Origin: an uncultured Muribaculaceae bacterium
Lineage (GTDB): Bacteria; Bacteroidota; Bacteroidia; Bacteroidales; Muribaculaceae
Length of the DNA: 64,000 nucleotides
Reading direction: 5' to 3'
NCBI GenBank assembly: GCA_947525975.1
Contig: CANNVE010000004.1
Coordinates: forward strand, 1-64,000
The notes under the pieces were generated by a model. The model was not told the DNA's origin. It ran no database searches and worked only from the letters and a program-made list of their open reading frames with translations. A program made the position numbers and the translations under genes. The stretch's first letter is position 1. Each line of letters starts with the position of its first letter. Shown piece after piece: positions 43,096-52,652 of the stretch.

Positions 43096-44349
43096 TTATT
43101 GATTCAATTGATCGATGAGGTGGGAGCGGAGCACCTCCCAGTCATAGAAGCCTGGAGCAGACTGCTTCAGAGGCAGAGAGACCTCGCGCTCGTTGAGCAG
43201 CACGCGCACTATCACATCGCTTTTCCGGCCCCGGAAGAATATCATCTGCAGGTTGCCGGCCATGGGCGATAATTCGTAATCGCGCCACACCTCGTGAAAC
43301 TTATCCATGCGGCTCTCCAGGCCCGAAGCCTGCTCTATGCCCATTAGTGCCAGGAGCCTGAGAAGGTGGGTATCATGGCCGAAGCGCAGGTCGGCTTTAG
43401 CGGAGCCGGAGTCCAAGGCCTCGTCAGCGCGGGATATGATGTCGCGCAGAAGGTTGTCGGCGCAATGCTTCATCACTCCGCCTGCCAGGGGCGCATCGGC
43501 GTTGCACAGATACATGCGTGCATTGATGGTGCGCCAGATGGCCTGAAGTTCGTCATAGAGAAAGAGCCCGTCAAAATCGACTCCGGCCTCCACATCCTGC
43601 ATGTCGGAGACTATCCAGTAGAGTCCCATCATCAGATCGAACTGCTCGTCGACAGAGAGGAAGTCGGGATTGATGAAAAGGGACGACATGAGTCTCGCAG
43701 GTCGTACCGTCTCGCGGCAAAAGCGATTATGGACGCTGCGCCATGAGGCGGTGTCAGACGAAAAGGCCTTCCCTTCTGGCGAGGTGTGGGCTATGAAATC
43801 CATGTCTTTGTCATAGGCCGTGCGGGTAATCCTAAGTGAAGGATTTCGTTCTTTGAGCTTTTCGCTGAATGCCGCCATGCTCAGGATGCACCTCTGCGAC
43901 GTGGATGACACGGCCCTGACCGAGGCCGTGTCAGCGAAGATGCCGGGATAGGCCTCAATCATGCGCCCGGCTATGCCGCGATGCTGTCGTTCGCCGACAG
44001 CCGAGAGGCTACCGCCCTTGCCGATCGCATCGCGGAGCACAGCCTGCAATTTCTCCCTTGTCTCCAGGCCAAGGGGAGTGAGATTAGAGGCACTGTACGC
44101 CTTGTCGAAGACATCGGCTACGTCAGTGTAGCGCTTGTCTTCGGTGATCCAGCGCGATCCGTGGCGACCATAGTGCGATGCATACACAGGCTCATACCCA
44201 TGAGGTACTTCGCGAAGATCCTCGCAAGGCTCGGGATAGGCATAGTAGATACTCGCTGTCTGGTCGAGGGTCTGCCCGAAGACTGCGGCCGCGGCAGGCA
44301 GCAAAGCGGCGCAGAGCATGGCAAGTCTTAACAACGACGGAGTCATCAT
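43096..44349 (-). CDS. Histidine-type acid phosphatase (phytase/MINPP-like)
   Basis: About 417 residues from ATG 44349 or 44346. Signal peptide LLRLAMLCAALLPAAAAVFGQ, so periplasmic or exported. The nucleophile motif is SHYGRHGSRW and the proton-donor motif GHDTHLL. The HD form is that of histidine acid phosphatases, while Bacteroides MINPP enzymes carry HAE. It would release phosphate from sugar phosphates or inositol phosphates. Its ATG overlaps the GH28 stop. Confidence 0.88.
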   Translation of the reverse strand: MMTPSLLRLAMLCAALLPAAAAVFGQTLDQTASIYYAYPEPCEDLREVPHGYEPVYASHYGRHGSRWITEDKRYTDVADVFDKAYSASNLTPLGLETREKLQAVLRDAIGKGGSLSAVGERQHRGIAGRMIEAYPGIFADTASVRAVSSTSQRCILSMAAFSEKLKERNPSLRITRTAYDKDMDFIAHTSPEGKAFSSDTASWRSVHNRFCRETVRPARLMSSLFINPDFLSVDEQFDLMMGLYWIVSDMQDVEAGVDFDGLFLYDELQAIWRTINARMYLCNADAPLAGGVMKHCADNLLRDIISRADEALDSGSAKADLRFGHDTHLLRLLALMGIEQASGLESRMDKFHEVWRDYELSPMAGNLQMIFFRGRKSDVIVRVLLNEREVSLPLKQSAPGFYDWEVLRSHLIDQLNQ

Positions 44350-45758
44350 TTCTTCACAATCAGGTTTTTGACGTCGATCGGCTTGACGAGTCCCTGCACT
44401 TCGCGGGCATCGGGCGACAGAGTGTATGAGCAATTGTCGATGCTGATGTCTGAAGCCATGTCGATATAGAAGGCGTAGGTGCCGTCAGTCACGAATCCTT
44501 CGCCAAGGCACGGGCGCTTATCATACACGCCTCCGGGGAAAGCCGAAGAGCGCACGAAGCGCATGTCGACGTTCTCGAAATGGATATTGTTGACCTTGTC
44601 GGGCGTATCGCCTCCCACGAATACGCCATTCTCGGTGGTGCACTTCACGTTGACAAACCATATATGGCTCACTTCGCCGCATCGTCCCTCGGTAGCGCCT
44701 TTCGGGAATCTCCAGCCGGCATCCTTGTGGTTGCCCACGGCTCTAGGGTAAGAGGTCACGTAGATAGGCTCGCTCTTGCCCCACCACACATCAGAGTAGA
44801 AGCCGCAATCCACGAGCATATTCGAAAAAATGACGTTGGTGACCACGCCCTCATCTCGGTTCTGGATGCCGATGCCGCGATTGCTGTCCTTTATGATGCA
44901 GTTATTGAACAGGACGTTGCTGATGGTGTCCATGTTCTCTGACCCGATCTTTATGGCGCAGGAGCGCGACACCATAGTGCAATTCTCCACCACAATATCA
45001 TGGCAGGGGCCGTAGGCCTCGTATTCGCGGCGGTTTTTCAGGCAGATGCAATCATCTCCGCTCTCGATGTGGCAGTTTGAAATGCGCACATTGGTGGAGT
45101 GATCCACATCGATGCCATCGCTGTTGCGCACCTTAAGGCTGTTGAGCACTGTGGCCCCGATTATTGAGGCATCGTTGCATCCGATCAGGTGTATCGTCCA
45201 GTATGCGCTGTTGCCGATGGTCACGTCGCGTATCTGCAGGCGGTCTACGTTGATCAGCGTGAGTACATGGGGCCTGGGGTCGAAAGTGGTGACGGGCTTC
45301 AGTTCGTATGAGTCTTCGAGCTCGGCGCCCATGAAGGCTATGCCGTTTCCGTCGAGCATGCCTTGGCCGGTGATCGACACATTCTCGATGTCCTTGCCCG
45401 AGATCCACATCATGCCCTCGCCCTCGTTGGCGAGAAATGCGCTTTCCTTGTAGATCGACTCATCAGGATTGGCCAGCAGCCTTGAATTAGGCTCAAGGTG
45501 CAGGTCAACGTTCGACTTCAGATGCAGCGGACCACACATGAAGGTTTTCCCCGCAGGCACTGTCACCACGCCACCGCCCGAGGCCGAGCAGGCGTCGATG
45601 GCTTTCTGTATGGCATCAGCATTGTCAACGCCGTCTCGCGCTTCAGCTCCATAGTCTTCAATGCGGAAATCTGTGCCGGACGGATTGGAGCACCCCGCCA
45701 TAGCCAACGATGCGGCCATAGCCGCGAAAAGCATTTTGATATTCTTCATTTCAAACAT
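44346..45758 (-). CDS. GH28-family glycoside hydrolase (polygalacturonase-like)
   Basis: 470 residues, lipoprotein signal with MAGC near residue 22 (an ATG at 45749 gives an equally good start). A right-handed parallel beta-helix with GH28 motifs NSDGIDVD and GDDCICLK, and the later GIGIQ region. GH28 hydrolyses galacturonide or related uronide/rhamnose-type linkages. Here, in an operon with GH89 and GH92, the substrate is not deducible. It lies 15 bp after the GH92 gene. Confidence 0.88.
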   Translation of the reverse strand: MFEMKNIKMLFAAMAASLAMAGCSNPSGTDFRIEDYGAEARDGVDNADAIQKAIDACSASGGGVVTVPAGKTFMCGPLHLKSNVDLHLEPNSRLLANPDESIYKESAFLANEGEGMMWISGKDIENVSITGQGMLDGNGIAFMGAELEDSYELKPVTTFDPRPHVLTLINVDRLQIRDVTIGNSAYWTIHLIGCNDASIIGATVLNSLKVRNSDGIDVDHSTNVRISNCHIESGDDCICLKNRREYEAYGPCHDIVVENCTMVSRSCAIKIGSENMDTISNVLFNNCIIKDSNRGIGIQNRDEGVVTNVIFSNMLVDCGFYSDVWWGKSEPIYVTSYPRAVGNHKDAGWRFPKGATEGRCGEVSHIWFVNVKCTTENGVFVGGDTPDKVNNIHFENVDMRFVRSSAFPGGVYDKRPCLGEGFVTDGTYAFYIDMASDISIDNCSYTLSPDAREVQGLVKPIDVKNLIVKK

Positions 45759-45773
45759 TCTGTTTTCAGAGTC

Positions 45774-48023
45774 TTATTTTTTGTTGATCTTGTCAGTCAT
45801 GTCAAATTCCCATATTCCACCCTCCGTCAGATCGGCGTGGTCAAGATAATTCTTGTCCCATTTCTTGCCGTTGTGGCGTATGCTCTTGACGTAGATGTTC
45901 TTTGCAGAAGCCTTGGGCGCGAGCAGGGTGAGAGTCTTGCCGTTTTCGAGATTGATAACGGCTTTTTTGAATGTCGGGCTTCCGATCATGTACTGCGTGG
46001 AGGCAGGACACACCGGATAGAAGCCGAGAGCCGAAAAGACGTACCACGCCGACATCTGCCCGGCATCGTCATTGCCGGAAAGGCCTCCCGGCGAGTTGAG
46101 GTATTCGGTGTCCATTATGTGGCGCACCTCCTCAGCCGTGCGCCAGGGCTTGTCGGCATAATTGAACATATACGCCACCTGATGGCAAGGCTCGTTGCCA
46201 TGCCAGTATCTTCCTTGGGTAAACATCGAGTCAAGTTTCTGCGCGTAGGCCTCCCTTCCGCCCATGGCCTTCATCAGCCCCTGCGGGTCGTGGGGCACAT
46301 ACCATGTGTAGTGACACGGCGCGCCCTCGGTGATGTGCTTTGAGAAGTCAAACGGGTAGTCGAAGCACCATGTCCCGTCGGCATGCCTGCCGTCAGCGTA
46401 TCCGGTGGCAGGATTTATGACATTAGCGTAGTTCCCGGCCCTTTGCATCAGCTCTTCATAGTCAGAGTCGCGGCCCAAAGCCTTTGCCAGCTGTGCCAGA
46501 GCGTAGTCATCATAGGCGTATTCGAGCGTGCGCGAGGTTTGCTCCTGCTTATGGAAGGCATCGGGCACGCCGTCCTCCACCGGTATATAGCCGAACGCCT
46601 GATAACTGTGCAGGGCGCGGCGCCCCTTGCCATCGAGGTATTCGCCTCTCGACGGATGGTCGAAGGCATTGCGGCGCAAGCCTTCGTAGGCTTTCTCCGC
46701 ATCAAATCCGCGCACTCCCTTGACGTAGGCGTCGGCAAACGCCGGAGCTGCGTGATCACCTATCATAGCGGCTGTGTAGCTGTTCCAGCAGGGGAAGATG
46801 GGCATCCAGCCGCCTTGCTCATATTTATGCACGAGCGACTGCATCATCTCGCCTGCCACAGAAGGCTGAAGCAGGCACAGCAGCGGGTGAAGCGCGCGGT
46901 AAGTGTCCCATAGGCTGAAGCCGTCATAATAAGCATTCTCTCCTTCGGGAAGATGCTTAACCGGATAGCCTCCGGCGAAAGCCGGATACGCCCCGTCGGC
47001 GTCATTGACCTCATGCGGCAGAAACGAGCAGCGGTAGAGGGCGCCGTAGAATTTCTCAAGAGCGTCGGTATCGTCAGTCTCCACCTCCAACACTCCGAGG
47101 TGCGAACGCCAACGGGAGCCGAGTGCATCCCTCGCAGAGTCAAATTCCCAACCCGGCATCTCGGCCTCGAGATTGGCGAGAGCGCCTTCATGGCCGGTGA
47201 ATGATGAGGCGGCCTTTACCATCACTTCATCTCCGGGCCTGACGTCAAAGCCAACGTATAGGCCGATAGCGGGCTTGTTTGAGATTTTCGCGCATCCGTC
47301 AATGATCTCATCCACAGAGTAACAGCCGTATTCGGTGATGGGCCTGTCGAGCTTCACCACAAAATGCCCGCTGAAGCCCGCGCTCTCACCCTTGCCTTGG
47401 TATATGCGGTGAACTGGATTATAGCCGTATATCGTATTCGAGAGAGTGTCGACGGCTATGAAGCCCGCGCCTTCATCGCTGTTGGGGTTGACCACCAGGT
47501 ATCCCTTTCCGCCCTTATCGTATCTGAATCTGAAGATTCCTGAGCGCGAGGTGCCCGTAATCTCGGCCCGTATTCCTTCTGAAGGCAGATTCACGCTGTA
47601 ATAATCAGGGCGCGCCACCTCATTTGCGTGACTGAATGCCACGGCCCTTGACTGGGGCGTGGTGCGCAGATGCCCGTAAAGCGGCATAAGTGTCATCGAG
47701 CCGTAGTCCTGGGTGCATCCACCCACTATCCAGTGTGAATTGCGGAAGCCCTGCAGCAGCGAATCGGCATAATAGTACGGCGCCACGCATTTGTTCTCGG
47801 TATCGCGGGTCTGCGGTGTCCAGAAGTTCATGCCGCGGGGCGACAGCACAGCTGGAATGACCTGGCCGAATTCCTCTGTTCTCTTGCCGAAAAGGCCCGC
47901 TGCCTTGGTCTCGCTGGCCGCTGTGCCCACGCGGGTGTCGATGCAGTCAAGCGGGTCGGAAGCCCATGATGACATTGCCGCGAGACTCGCGGCAATGCAG
48001 GCCAAAACTCGTGTTTCTATCAT
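45774..48023 (-). CDS. GH92 alpha-mannosidase
   Basis: 749 residues from ATG 48023; the longer frame runs into the preceding gene. Signal peptide to about residue 22. GH92 landmarks are DPLDCIDTRVGTA, WDTYRALHPLL and GNDDAGQMSAWYVFSALGFYPVCP. GH92 enzymes are calcium-dependent exo-alpha-mannosidases active on host N-glycans. The start overlaps the stop of the NagX-like gene (ATGA), so the two are translationally coupled. Confidence 0.95.
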   Translation of the reverse strand: MIETRVLACIAASLAAMSSWASDPLDCIDTRVGTAASETKAAGLFGKRTEEFGQVIPAVLSPRGMNFWTPQTRDTENKCVAPYYYADSLLQGFRNSHWIVGGCTQDYGSMTLMPLYGHLRTTPQSRAVAFSHANEVARPDYYSVNLPSEGIRAEITGTSRSGIFRFRYDKGGKGYLVVNPNSDEGAGFIAVDTLSNTIYGYNPVHRIYQGKGESAGFSGHFVVKLDRPITEYGCYSVDEIIDGCAKISNKPAIGLYVGFDVRPGDEVMVKAASSFTGHEGALANLEAEMPGWEFDSARDALGSRWRSHLGVLEVETDDTDALEKFYGALYRCSFLPHEVNDADGAYPAFAGGYPVKHLPEGENAYYDGFSLWDTYRALHPLLCLLQPSVAGEMMQSLVHKYEQGGWMPIFPCWNSYTAAMIGDHAAPAFADAYVKGVRGFDAEKAYEGLRRNAFDHPSRGEYLDGKGRRALHSYQAFGYIPVEDGVPDAFHKQEQTSRTLEYAYDDYALAQLAKALGRDSDYEELMQRAGNYANVINPATGYADGRHADGTWCFDYPFDFSKHITEGAPCHYTWYVPHDPQGLMKAMGGREAYAQKLDSMFTQGRYWHGNEPCHQVAYMFNYADKPWRTAEEVRHIMDTEYLNSPGGLSGNDDAGQMSAWYVFSALGFYPVCPASTQYMIGSPTFKKAVINLENGKTLTLLAPKASAKNIYVKSIRHNGKKWDKNYLDHADLTEGGIWEFDMTDKINKK

Positions 48024-49117
48024 ATCTTTATGTATATTTTCTTTTTGTGCAATGGATAGCCGGCGCACCACATGGCAAGCATCAGTCCCACTGAATATAA
48101 TGCTGAAGCCACGTAGGGGTCTCCTACGGTCCTCACAATGCAGCCATATATTGCCGGTTTTGCTCCGAGTGTGCCAAGCAGTATCGAGGCGATCTCGCTC
48201 AGTACATAGAGAAAGAGCGGATTGACACCGAAGACGTCGAAAAAACGAAACGGAGCCTTGCGCCCTTTCACGTCGGCAGCGTAACTGATAGCCGCCAGAG
48301 CCATTGCCACTAACCCGCACGACACCATCACGTATGAAGGCGACCATACGCGCTTATTGACCGGCAAGCCCGCAGCCACAGCCCAGCCGGCGAGCAACAG
48401 CACGAAGCCGGCCACCATGACATTGAGCAGGCGATCGGGCAGCGAGGCATCCTTGCGCATGAGCAGCCTGCCGAAGACGAAGCCTATGAGCGTGTGGGCA
48501 ATCCCAGATACTGTGCCGAGGAGGCCCTCGGGGTCTATTGGTCGCTTGGAGTAGATGTGGTTCTCGCCAAGCAAGGCATGATCCACGCGGGATATTATGT
48601 TTGAGGCATCGTTGGCGTAGCCCTCTCCCCATATCAATATAAGCGAATACACCACAAGAAGCCCGGCTATGATCCATGCGATGGCGCGCCTATGGCACGT
48701 AATCGCTATCACTGACACGAAGAAATAGCACAGGGCGATGCGTGGCAGCACGCCTGTGAGCCGGAGCCTGTCGAAAGGCATGAAGTCAGCCTTGCACACA
48801 TGTTCTATCCAATGTATCGCCCACCCTATCAGCAAGATTGTCAGGGTGCGCCTCACTATCTTGCCCATCAGAGGCCATGAAAAGGCGAAGCCCCTCTTTG
48901 ACAAGGATATGTAGGCCGAAAGGCCCACCAAAAACAGAAACGAGGGAAACACCATGTCGCAGAGCGTCAGACCGTTCCATTCCGAATGCTGAAGGCAGGA
49001 ATACGACAGTTTGCCCCCGGCATTGTTCACCACGATCATGGCCGCGACCGTCAGGCCGCGGAGAGCGTCGATGGCATACACCCTCTGGCCGCCCGGCCTG
49101 TCAGCAGCCGCCCCCAT
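48020..49117 (-). CDS. NagX/HGSNAT-like transmembrane acetyltransferase (DUF5009 family)
   Basis: 365 residues, 10-11 hydrophobic segments. N-terminal YAIDALRGLTVAAMIVVNNAG and MVFPSFLFLVGLSAYISL match the heparan-alpha-glucosaminide acetyltransferase/NagX family, which transfers acetyl groups across a membrane to terminal glucosamine. The ATG overlaps the GH89 TGA by one base (TGATG). GH89 hydrolyses the alpha-GlcNAc that such acetylation would create. Confidence 0.88.
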   Translation of the reverse strand: MGAAADRPGGQRVYAIDALRGLTVAAMIVVNNAGGKLSYSCLQHSEWNGLTLCDMVFPSFLFLVGLSAYISLSKRGFAFSWPLMGKIVRRTLTILLIGWAIHWIEHVCKADFMPFDRLRLTGVLPRIALCYFFVSVIAITCHRRAIAWIIAGLLVVYSLILIWGEGYANDASNIISRVDHALLGENHIYSKRPIDPEGLLGTVSGIAHTLIGFVFGRLLMRKDASLPDRLLNVMVAGFVLLLAGWAVAAGLPVNKRVWSPSYVMVSCGLVAMALAAISYAADVKGRKAPFRFFDVFGVNPLFLYVLSEIASILLGTLGAKPAIYGCIVRTVGDPYVASALYSVGLMLAMWCAGYPLHKKKIYIKI

Positions 49118-51276
49118 CAGTCGGCGAACACCTTGTTGAACACCGCCTTAGCCACCTCTACGCAGTCGCCTTCCGGCTCTGAAGCGTAGTGGTTCTTTGC
49201 CAAGGTCCAAGGCTCTTCCATTGTGTAGAAGTCGATCTGCTCGGCCTTTTCTCCGCGCATCTGTCCTTCCAGCGAATCGAAGTAAGCCTTCCAGCGCGGA
49301 TAGTAGAAGTCGCGTAGCATGCCGCTCCACTCCTTGTGGGCGTAATCCCTGAGTCCGGCCTCGGCGCATGTGCGGTTGCCCCAGGTGGTCACCTGCACTC
49401 GGGCGTTCCATTCGTATTGGTCTTTTTCTGCATCATTGGTGCCGGCTGCGCGGGCGCATTCAATCCACGGCCCCACCTTAAATTCAGGGCGCGTTGCCAG
49501 CAGGGAGTCCTGAAGCATGATAAGGCTGAGGAATTTCTCGCTTCCTGCCTTGAATCCCTCGCGGTTGAAGGTCTTGAAGTCGGCGATGGCGTGGTTGTAT
49601 GTCAGCCTTGCGTGGTCAGCTACGGCCTGGCGCACGATGTCGACCAGGTCATATTCAAAATTGTTGTTTCCTCTGTATTTGTCGGCGACGGAAAGCATCA
49701 GTTCTGCAGCACGGCGTGTGTCGGCGGGATCGTAGTAGTTGGCCATCTTCGACCAGCTCGATGCCTGGAAAGTGTTGAGGCTTGGACGTCCGCAGAATAT
49801 CGATTCGTGGGGGCCCTGTTGGTTGTTTCCCCGGGGGCAGTTGTAGATCGACCCTGCGAGCACGGCCCATGCCTGGTCGATGGCGGGGTCAGCCACGCCG
49901 TAGCGTGCACGGGCATAATCCTTAATCCATTCCTCTTTCGTCACGCGCTCGGACCGCCAAGGGAGTTCGGTGACAAGCTCGAACATCACGGGGTTATTCT
50001 GCGCCCCCTCCATAGTGAGCCCTACGCCCTTGATGTTGCGGCCCAGCGGATGATTGCGCGTGCGGTAGAAATTCTCGAGCAGCTGATCCATGCGTCCGTG
50101 CAGGCCCACGTTTGCCCCGAAATTCTCAAGCATGCAGAATACCCAGTCATGATGCATGTATCCCTCCTTGCGCTCCCACAACGATTCTATCCCCCACATC
50201 GGGCGGCATTCGGAGAAAAGGTCGAGCACCAGCAGATCGCCCTTCTTGAGGTTTTTGATCATGTCATGCCGCGGATTTTCATTCCAGCCCTGCACCACCC
50301 ATACGGCATCAGGATTGGCCTTCTTCATCGCGGCCATCACAGCCTTGCCTGTGGCGTCGAAGTCAAACCCTTCGGCGTTGGATAGTTCATGGCAGGGGTC
50401 CATCGAGTAGTATTCGGCCTTGCCGAAGAGCTTCTCAAGCTCTTCGTAATATATTGCTGCGATATCGGCGTAGCGCGGGTCGGCGGGGTCAAGGAATGCC
50501 GGACGCGGGTATCCGTTCCAGAGTTTGGCGGCCTTGGTGATGTTAAGGCCGAGCTTCTCGTCGGCGTCGCGCGGCATCATGCCGGAGTATCCGGGGAATA
50601 CGGGCTTTATGCCGTATTCGGCCATGCGCTTCACTATCTTCTTCTGAAGCGCCTCCTGACGGGCGTACCACGAGTCGGGATTGGGGCCGCCCCAACCCTC
50701 GAGGTTGTTCATTGCCCACCAGGCCATGAACGCTGGCCCGGAGATGAAGCCGTTGACCTCATCGGGCGTATATCCGAGACGCAGCAGCACATTGCGCCAT
50801 ACGCATTCCTGCCCCACGGCGGCCAGCGGCAGATTGATGCCGTGCATGGCCATCCAATCGATCTCCTCTTCCCATCGGTTCCAATCCCAGAATGGCATTG
50901 AATAGGAGTATGTGCAGTAGTTGAAGTCGTAGCGCAGGGCCAAATCGGTCTCATGGCGTTCTTTCGCCGACACCGGCGGGAGGACGGCGGGCAGCGACGG
51001 GTGCATGTTGTTCCAGCCAAGGTGCACCCCGGCGTGGTGCTTCAGGTACCAGTTCACTCCAGTGGCGAGGCTCACGTAGTTGTTGGCTCTCACCACCACC
51101 TTGTCTCCGGCTTGGTCGAGTTCAAAAAAGTCCTTGTCTCCCTTCTTCACCTCGAGCTTGATCTTCCGTGACAGCCCGTCGTCGATACGATCGAGCATAG
51201 ACGCCACCGGATTGGCGGCCAACATCAGCGAGGCGGCGCATATAAGCGAGGAGCAGAGCGTCAATATTCGTTTCAT
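49117..51276 (-). CDS. GH89 alpha-N-acetylglucosaminidase
   Basis: 719 residues, signal peptide cleaved near MLAANP. Landmarks: RYDFNYCTYSYSMPFWDWNR, EEEIDWMAMHGINLPLA and the catalytic-region segment MDPCHELSNAEG. This is the bacterial counterpart of lysosomal NAGLU and removes terminal alpha-GlcNAc, e.g. from mucin O-glycans or heparan fragments. First gene of the six-gene operon; a -7 box (TAACTTTG, 51315-51308) lies just upstream. Confidence 0.95.
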   Translation of the reverse strand: MKRILTLCSSLICAASLMLAANPVASMLDRIDDGLSRKIKLEVKKGDKDFFELDQAGDKVVVRANNYVSLATGVNWYLKHHAGVHLGWNNMHPSLPAVLPPVSAKERHETDLALRYDFNYCTYSYSMPFWDWNRWEEEIDWMAMHGINLPLAAVGQECVWRNVLLRLGYTPDEVNGFISGPAFMAWWAMNNLEGWGGPNPDSWYARQEALQKKIVKRMAEYGIKPVFPGYSGMMPRDADEKLGLNITKAAKLWNGYPRPAFLDPADPRYADIAAIYYEELEKLFGKAEYYSMDPCHELSNAEGFDFDATGKAVMAAMKKANPDAVWVVQGWNENPRHDMIKNLKKGDLLVLDLFSECRPMWGIESLWERKEGYMHHDWVFCMLENFGANVGLHGRMDQLLENFYRTRNHPLGRNIKGVGLTMEGAQNNPVMFELVTELPWRSERVTKEEWIKDYARARYGVADPAIDQAWAVLAGSIYNCPRGNNQQGPHESIFCGRPSLNTFQASSWSKMANYYDPADTRRAAELMLSVADKYRGNNNFEYDLVDIVRQAVADHARLTYNHAIADFKTFNREGFKAGSEKFLSLIMLQDSLLATRPEFKVGPWIECARAAGTNDAEKDQYEWNARVQVTTWGNRTCAEAGLRDYAHKEWSGMLRDFYYPRWKAYFDSLEGQMRGEKAEQIDFYTMEEPWTLAKNHYASEPEGDCVEVAKAVFNKVFAD

Positions 51277-51307
51277 GGCTATGCAATGATTATGGTCAAT
51301 ATAAATG

Positions 51308-51315
51308 CAAAGTTA
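51308..51315 (-). promoter_or_regulatory. -7 box of the GH89-led operon
   Basis: The minus strand reads TAACTTTGC, 32 bp upstream of the GH89 ATG. No TTTG at standard -33 spacing. Confidence 0.6.
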
Positions 51316-51581
51316 GTGATAATAATCGTCAGTTTGATACGTTTTTCTCTTTTTTTTTGCGTCGGCCGAGACCTCTCCGCATCCACACCCTTAATGCCTT
51401 GGCTTTTCGCCCCGGCAGGCATGATGCGTATGTTGAATGTAGCAGGCGGAAAAATGTCGTTAAATTCGGTAAAATATTGCTAACTCTGGTGGAGGTTCGG
51501 AATATTATGCGTATCTTCGCGGGAAATTCGTTTTAAATCACAAACAACAACCAATTTACGCAATCATTCACAACGACAACA
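51316..51581. other. Divergent intergenic region, no gene seen
   Basis: 265 bp between the GH89 operon and the lipoprotein gene. Short frames here lack any family signal. A weak plus-strand -7-like box (TATCTTCG, 51512-51519) may serve the lipoprotein. No hairpin or operator stands out. Confidence 0.5.
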
Positions 51582-52505
51582 ATGAAGAAAACAAATCTTT
51601 TAGCGTTGCTGCTCTCTGTGGCTTCGGCGCTGGGTGCATTGACATCATGCAACACCGGCGGTTCATCCGACCTCGTCACCAGGCAGACCCTCTCAAACTT
51701 CATTAACCTGACCAACGACTACACCACCGGCCAGCAGGTGGCAATAACCCCCATCGGATACGTGATTGAGCTCAACCTCACAAAGCAGACAGCAAACATC
51801 ACTATCGAAAGCCTGAAACTGCCCAACGGCACGTCTTTCGGCCAGCTTGTCTTCGCCAACCTGCCCTTCACCTACGACACTTCAGGCTGGATCAAGATTG
51901 ACCAGGCTGTGGCATCTCCCGTGACCAGCGCCGGCCTGACTGCTCCGCTGTTCTCATCATTAAAGATCCACCTCCTCGACCGCGTGCTCAACAGCAACCT
52001 TTACTACCCTCTCTTCGATATCAGCTATTCTGTTGACGGATACACCATCAAGAGCATTCCCCCGAGCGTGATCAACCAGGGTACCACCGTGGTGTCTACG
52101 CCCGGCCAGCCCGACTACACCCCCGGAGAGGAAGCCAACACCCTCTACGGCATATCGCTTGACCCCAAGACCATGAAGGCCAGCATCACCATACAGGGCG
52201 CCAAGTTCGCGTCGGCCATGCCCGCCTTGAACATGGGCTTCAAGGAAATCCCCTATGTCTACAACCCCTCCGGCTCTGTCACTCTCAAGGCCGACGCCCT
52301 TGAGCCGGTGCTCATCTCAGGCAACAGCACCACTCCGATGCCCAACTACCCCATCACCAACCTCACCTGCACCACAGACGACATGAACAACATGAATCTG
52401 CGCTTTACCTGCACCGTGAAGTCTGACCGCAACGGCGTGGTTACAGAGACCCCCTACGAAGTAGTGGTCAACTCGTCTACCCCTACAGCCTCAAACAATC
52501 AATAA
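51582..52505 (+). CDS. Surface lipoprotein of unknown family
   Basis: 307 residues. Signal peptide with lipobox ALTSC near residue 23. The mature part is beta-rich, Thr/Pro/Asn-rich, with no family that I recognise. Its last residues (STPTASNNQ) and terminator recur as a remnant at 54130-54220, beyond the AbiE genes. Confidence 0.8.
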   Translation: MKKTNLLALLLSVASALGALTSCNTGGSSDLVTRQTLSNFINLTNDYTTGQQVAITPIGYVIELNLTKQTANITIESLKLPNGTSFGQLVFANLPFTYDTSGWIKIDQAVASPVTSAGLTAPLFSSLKIHLLDRVLNSNLYYPLFDISYSVDGYTIKSIPPSVINQGTTVVSTPGQPDYTPGEEANTLYGISLDPKTMKASITIQGAKFASAMPALNMGFKEIPYVYNPSGSVTLKADALEPVLISGNSTTPMPNYPITNLTCTTDDMNNMNLRFTCTVKSDRNGVVTETPYEVVVNSSTPTASNNQ

Positions 52506-52525
52506 GGTCAACCATAATTACCATT

Positions 52526-52561
52526 AGCGCGGCCCGGAACCATCCGGGCCGCGCTTTTTTA
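52526..52561 (+). terminator. Terminator of the lipoprotein gene
   Basis: GCGCGGCCCGGA pairs with TCCGGGCCGCGC (52543-52554) around a short loop, followed by a run of T. A near copy lies at 54197-54226. Confidence 0.93.
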
Positions 52562-52591
52562 TCCCTACCCCAAAACAAATAAAGGTGAAAA

Positions 52592-52632
52592 TTTTCACAG
52601 ATAATATCGCCTAACAATATTATCTGTGAAAA
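52592..52632. promoter_or_regulatory. 16-bp perfect inverted repeat, likely AbiEi operator
   Basis: TTTTCACAGATAATAT (52592-52607) and its exact complement (52617-52632) flank a 9-nt spacer, directly upstream of the -7 box. AbiEi antitoxins are known to autorepress by binding inverted repeats in their promoter. That makes this dyad a good operator candidate. Confidence 0.8.
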
Positions 52633-52639
52633 ATTTCGC

Positions 52640-52647
52640 TATCTTTG
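52640..52647 (+). promoter_or_regulatory. -7 box of the AbiE pair
   Basis: TATCTTTGC just after the inverted repeat. The ATG at 52653 is five bases beyond it, so the mRNA probably has almost no leader. Confidence 0.7.
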
Positions 52648-52652
52648 CACAC

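Noticed and set aside
45498-46343. 281-codon plus-strand frame opposite GH28 and GH92
   Set aside because: Antisense to two well-supported enzymes; its composition is that of a mirrored reading frame and no motif is visible.
51286-51483. 65-codon frame between the GH89 operon and the lipoprotein
   Set aside because: Begins inside the GH89 promoter region and lacks any recognised motif or plausible promoter of its own.
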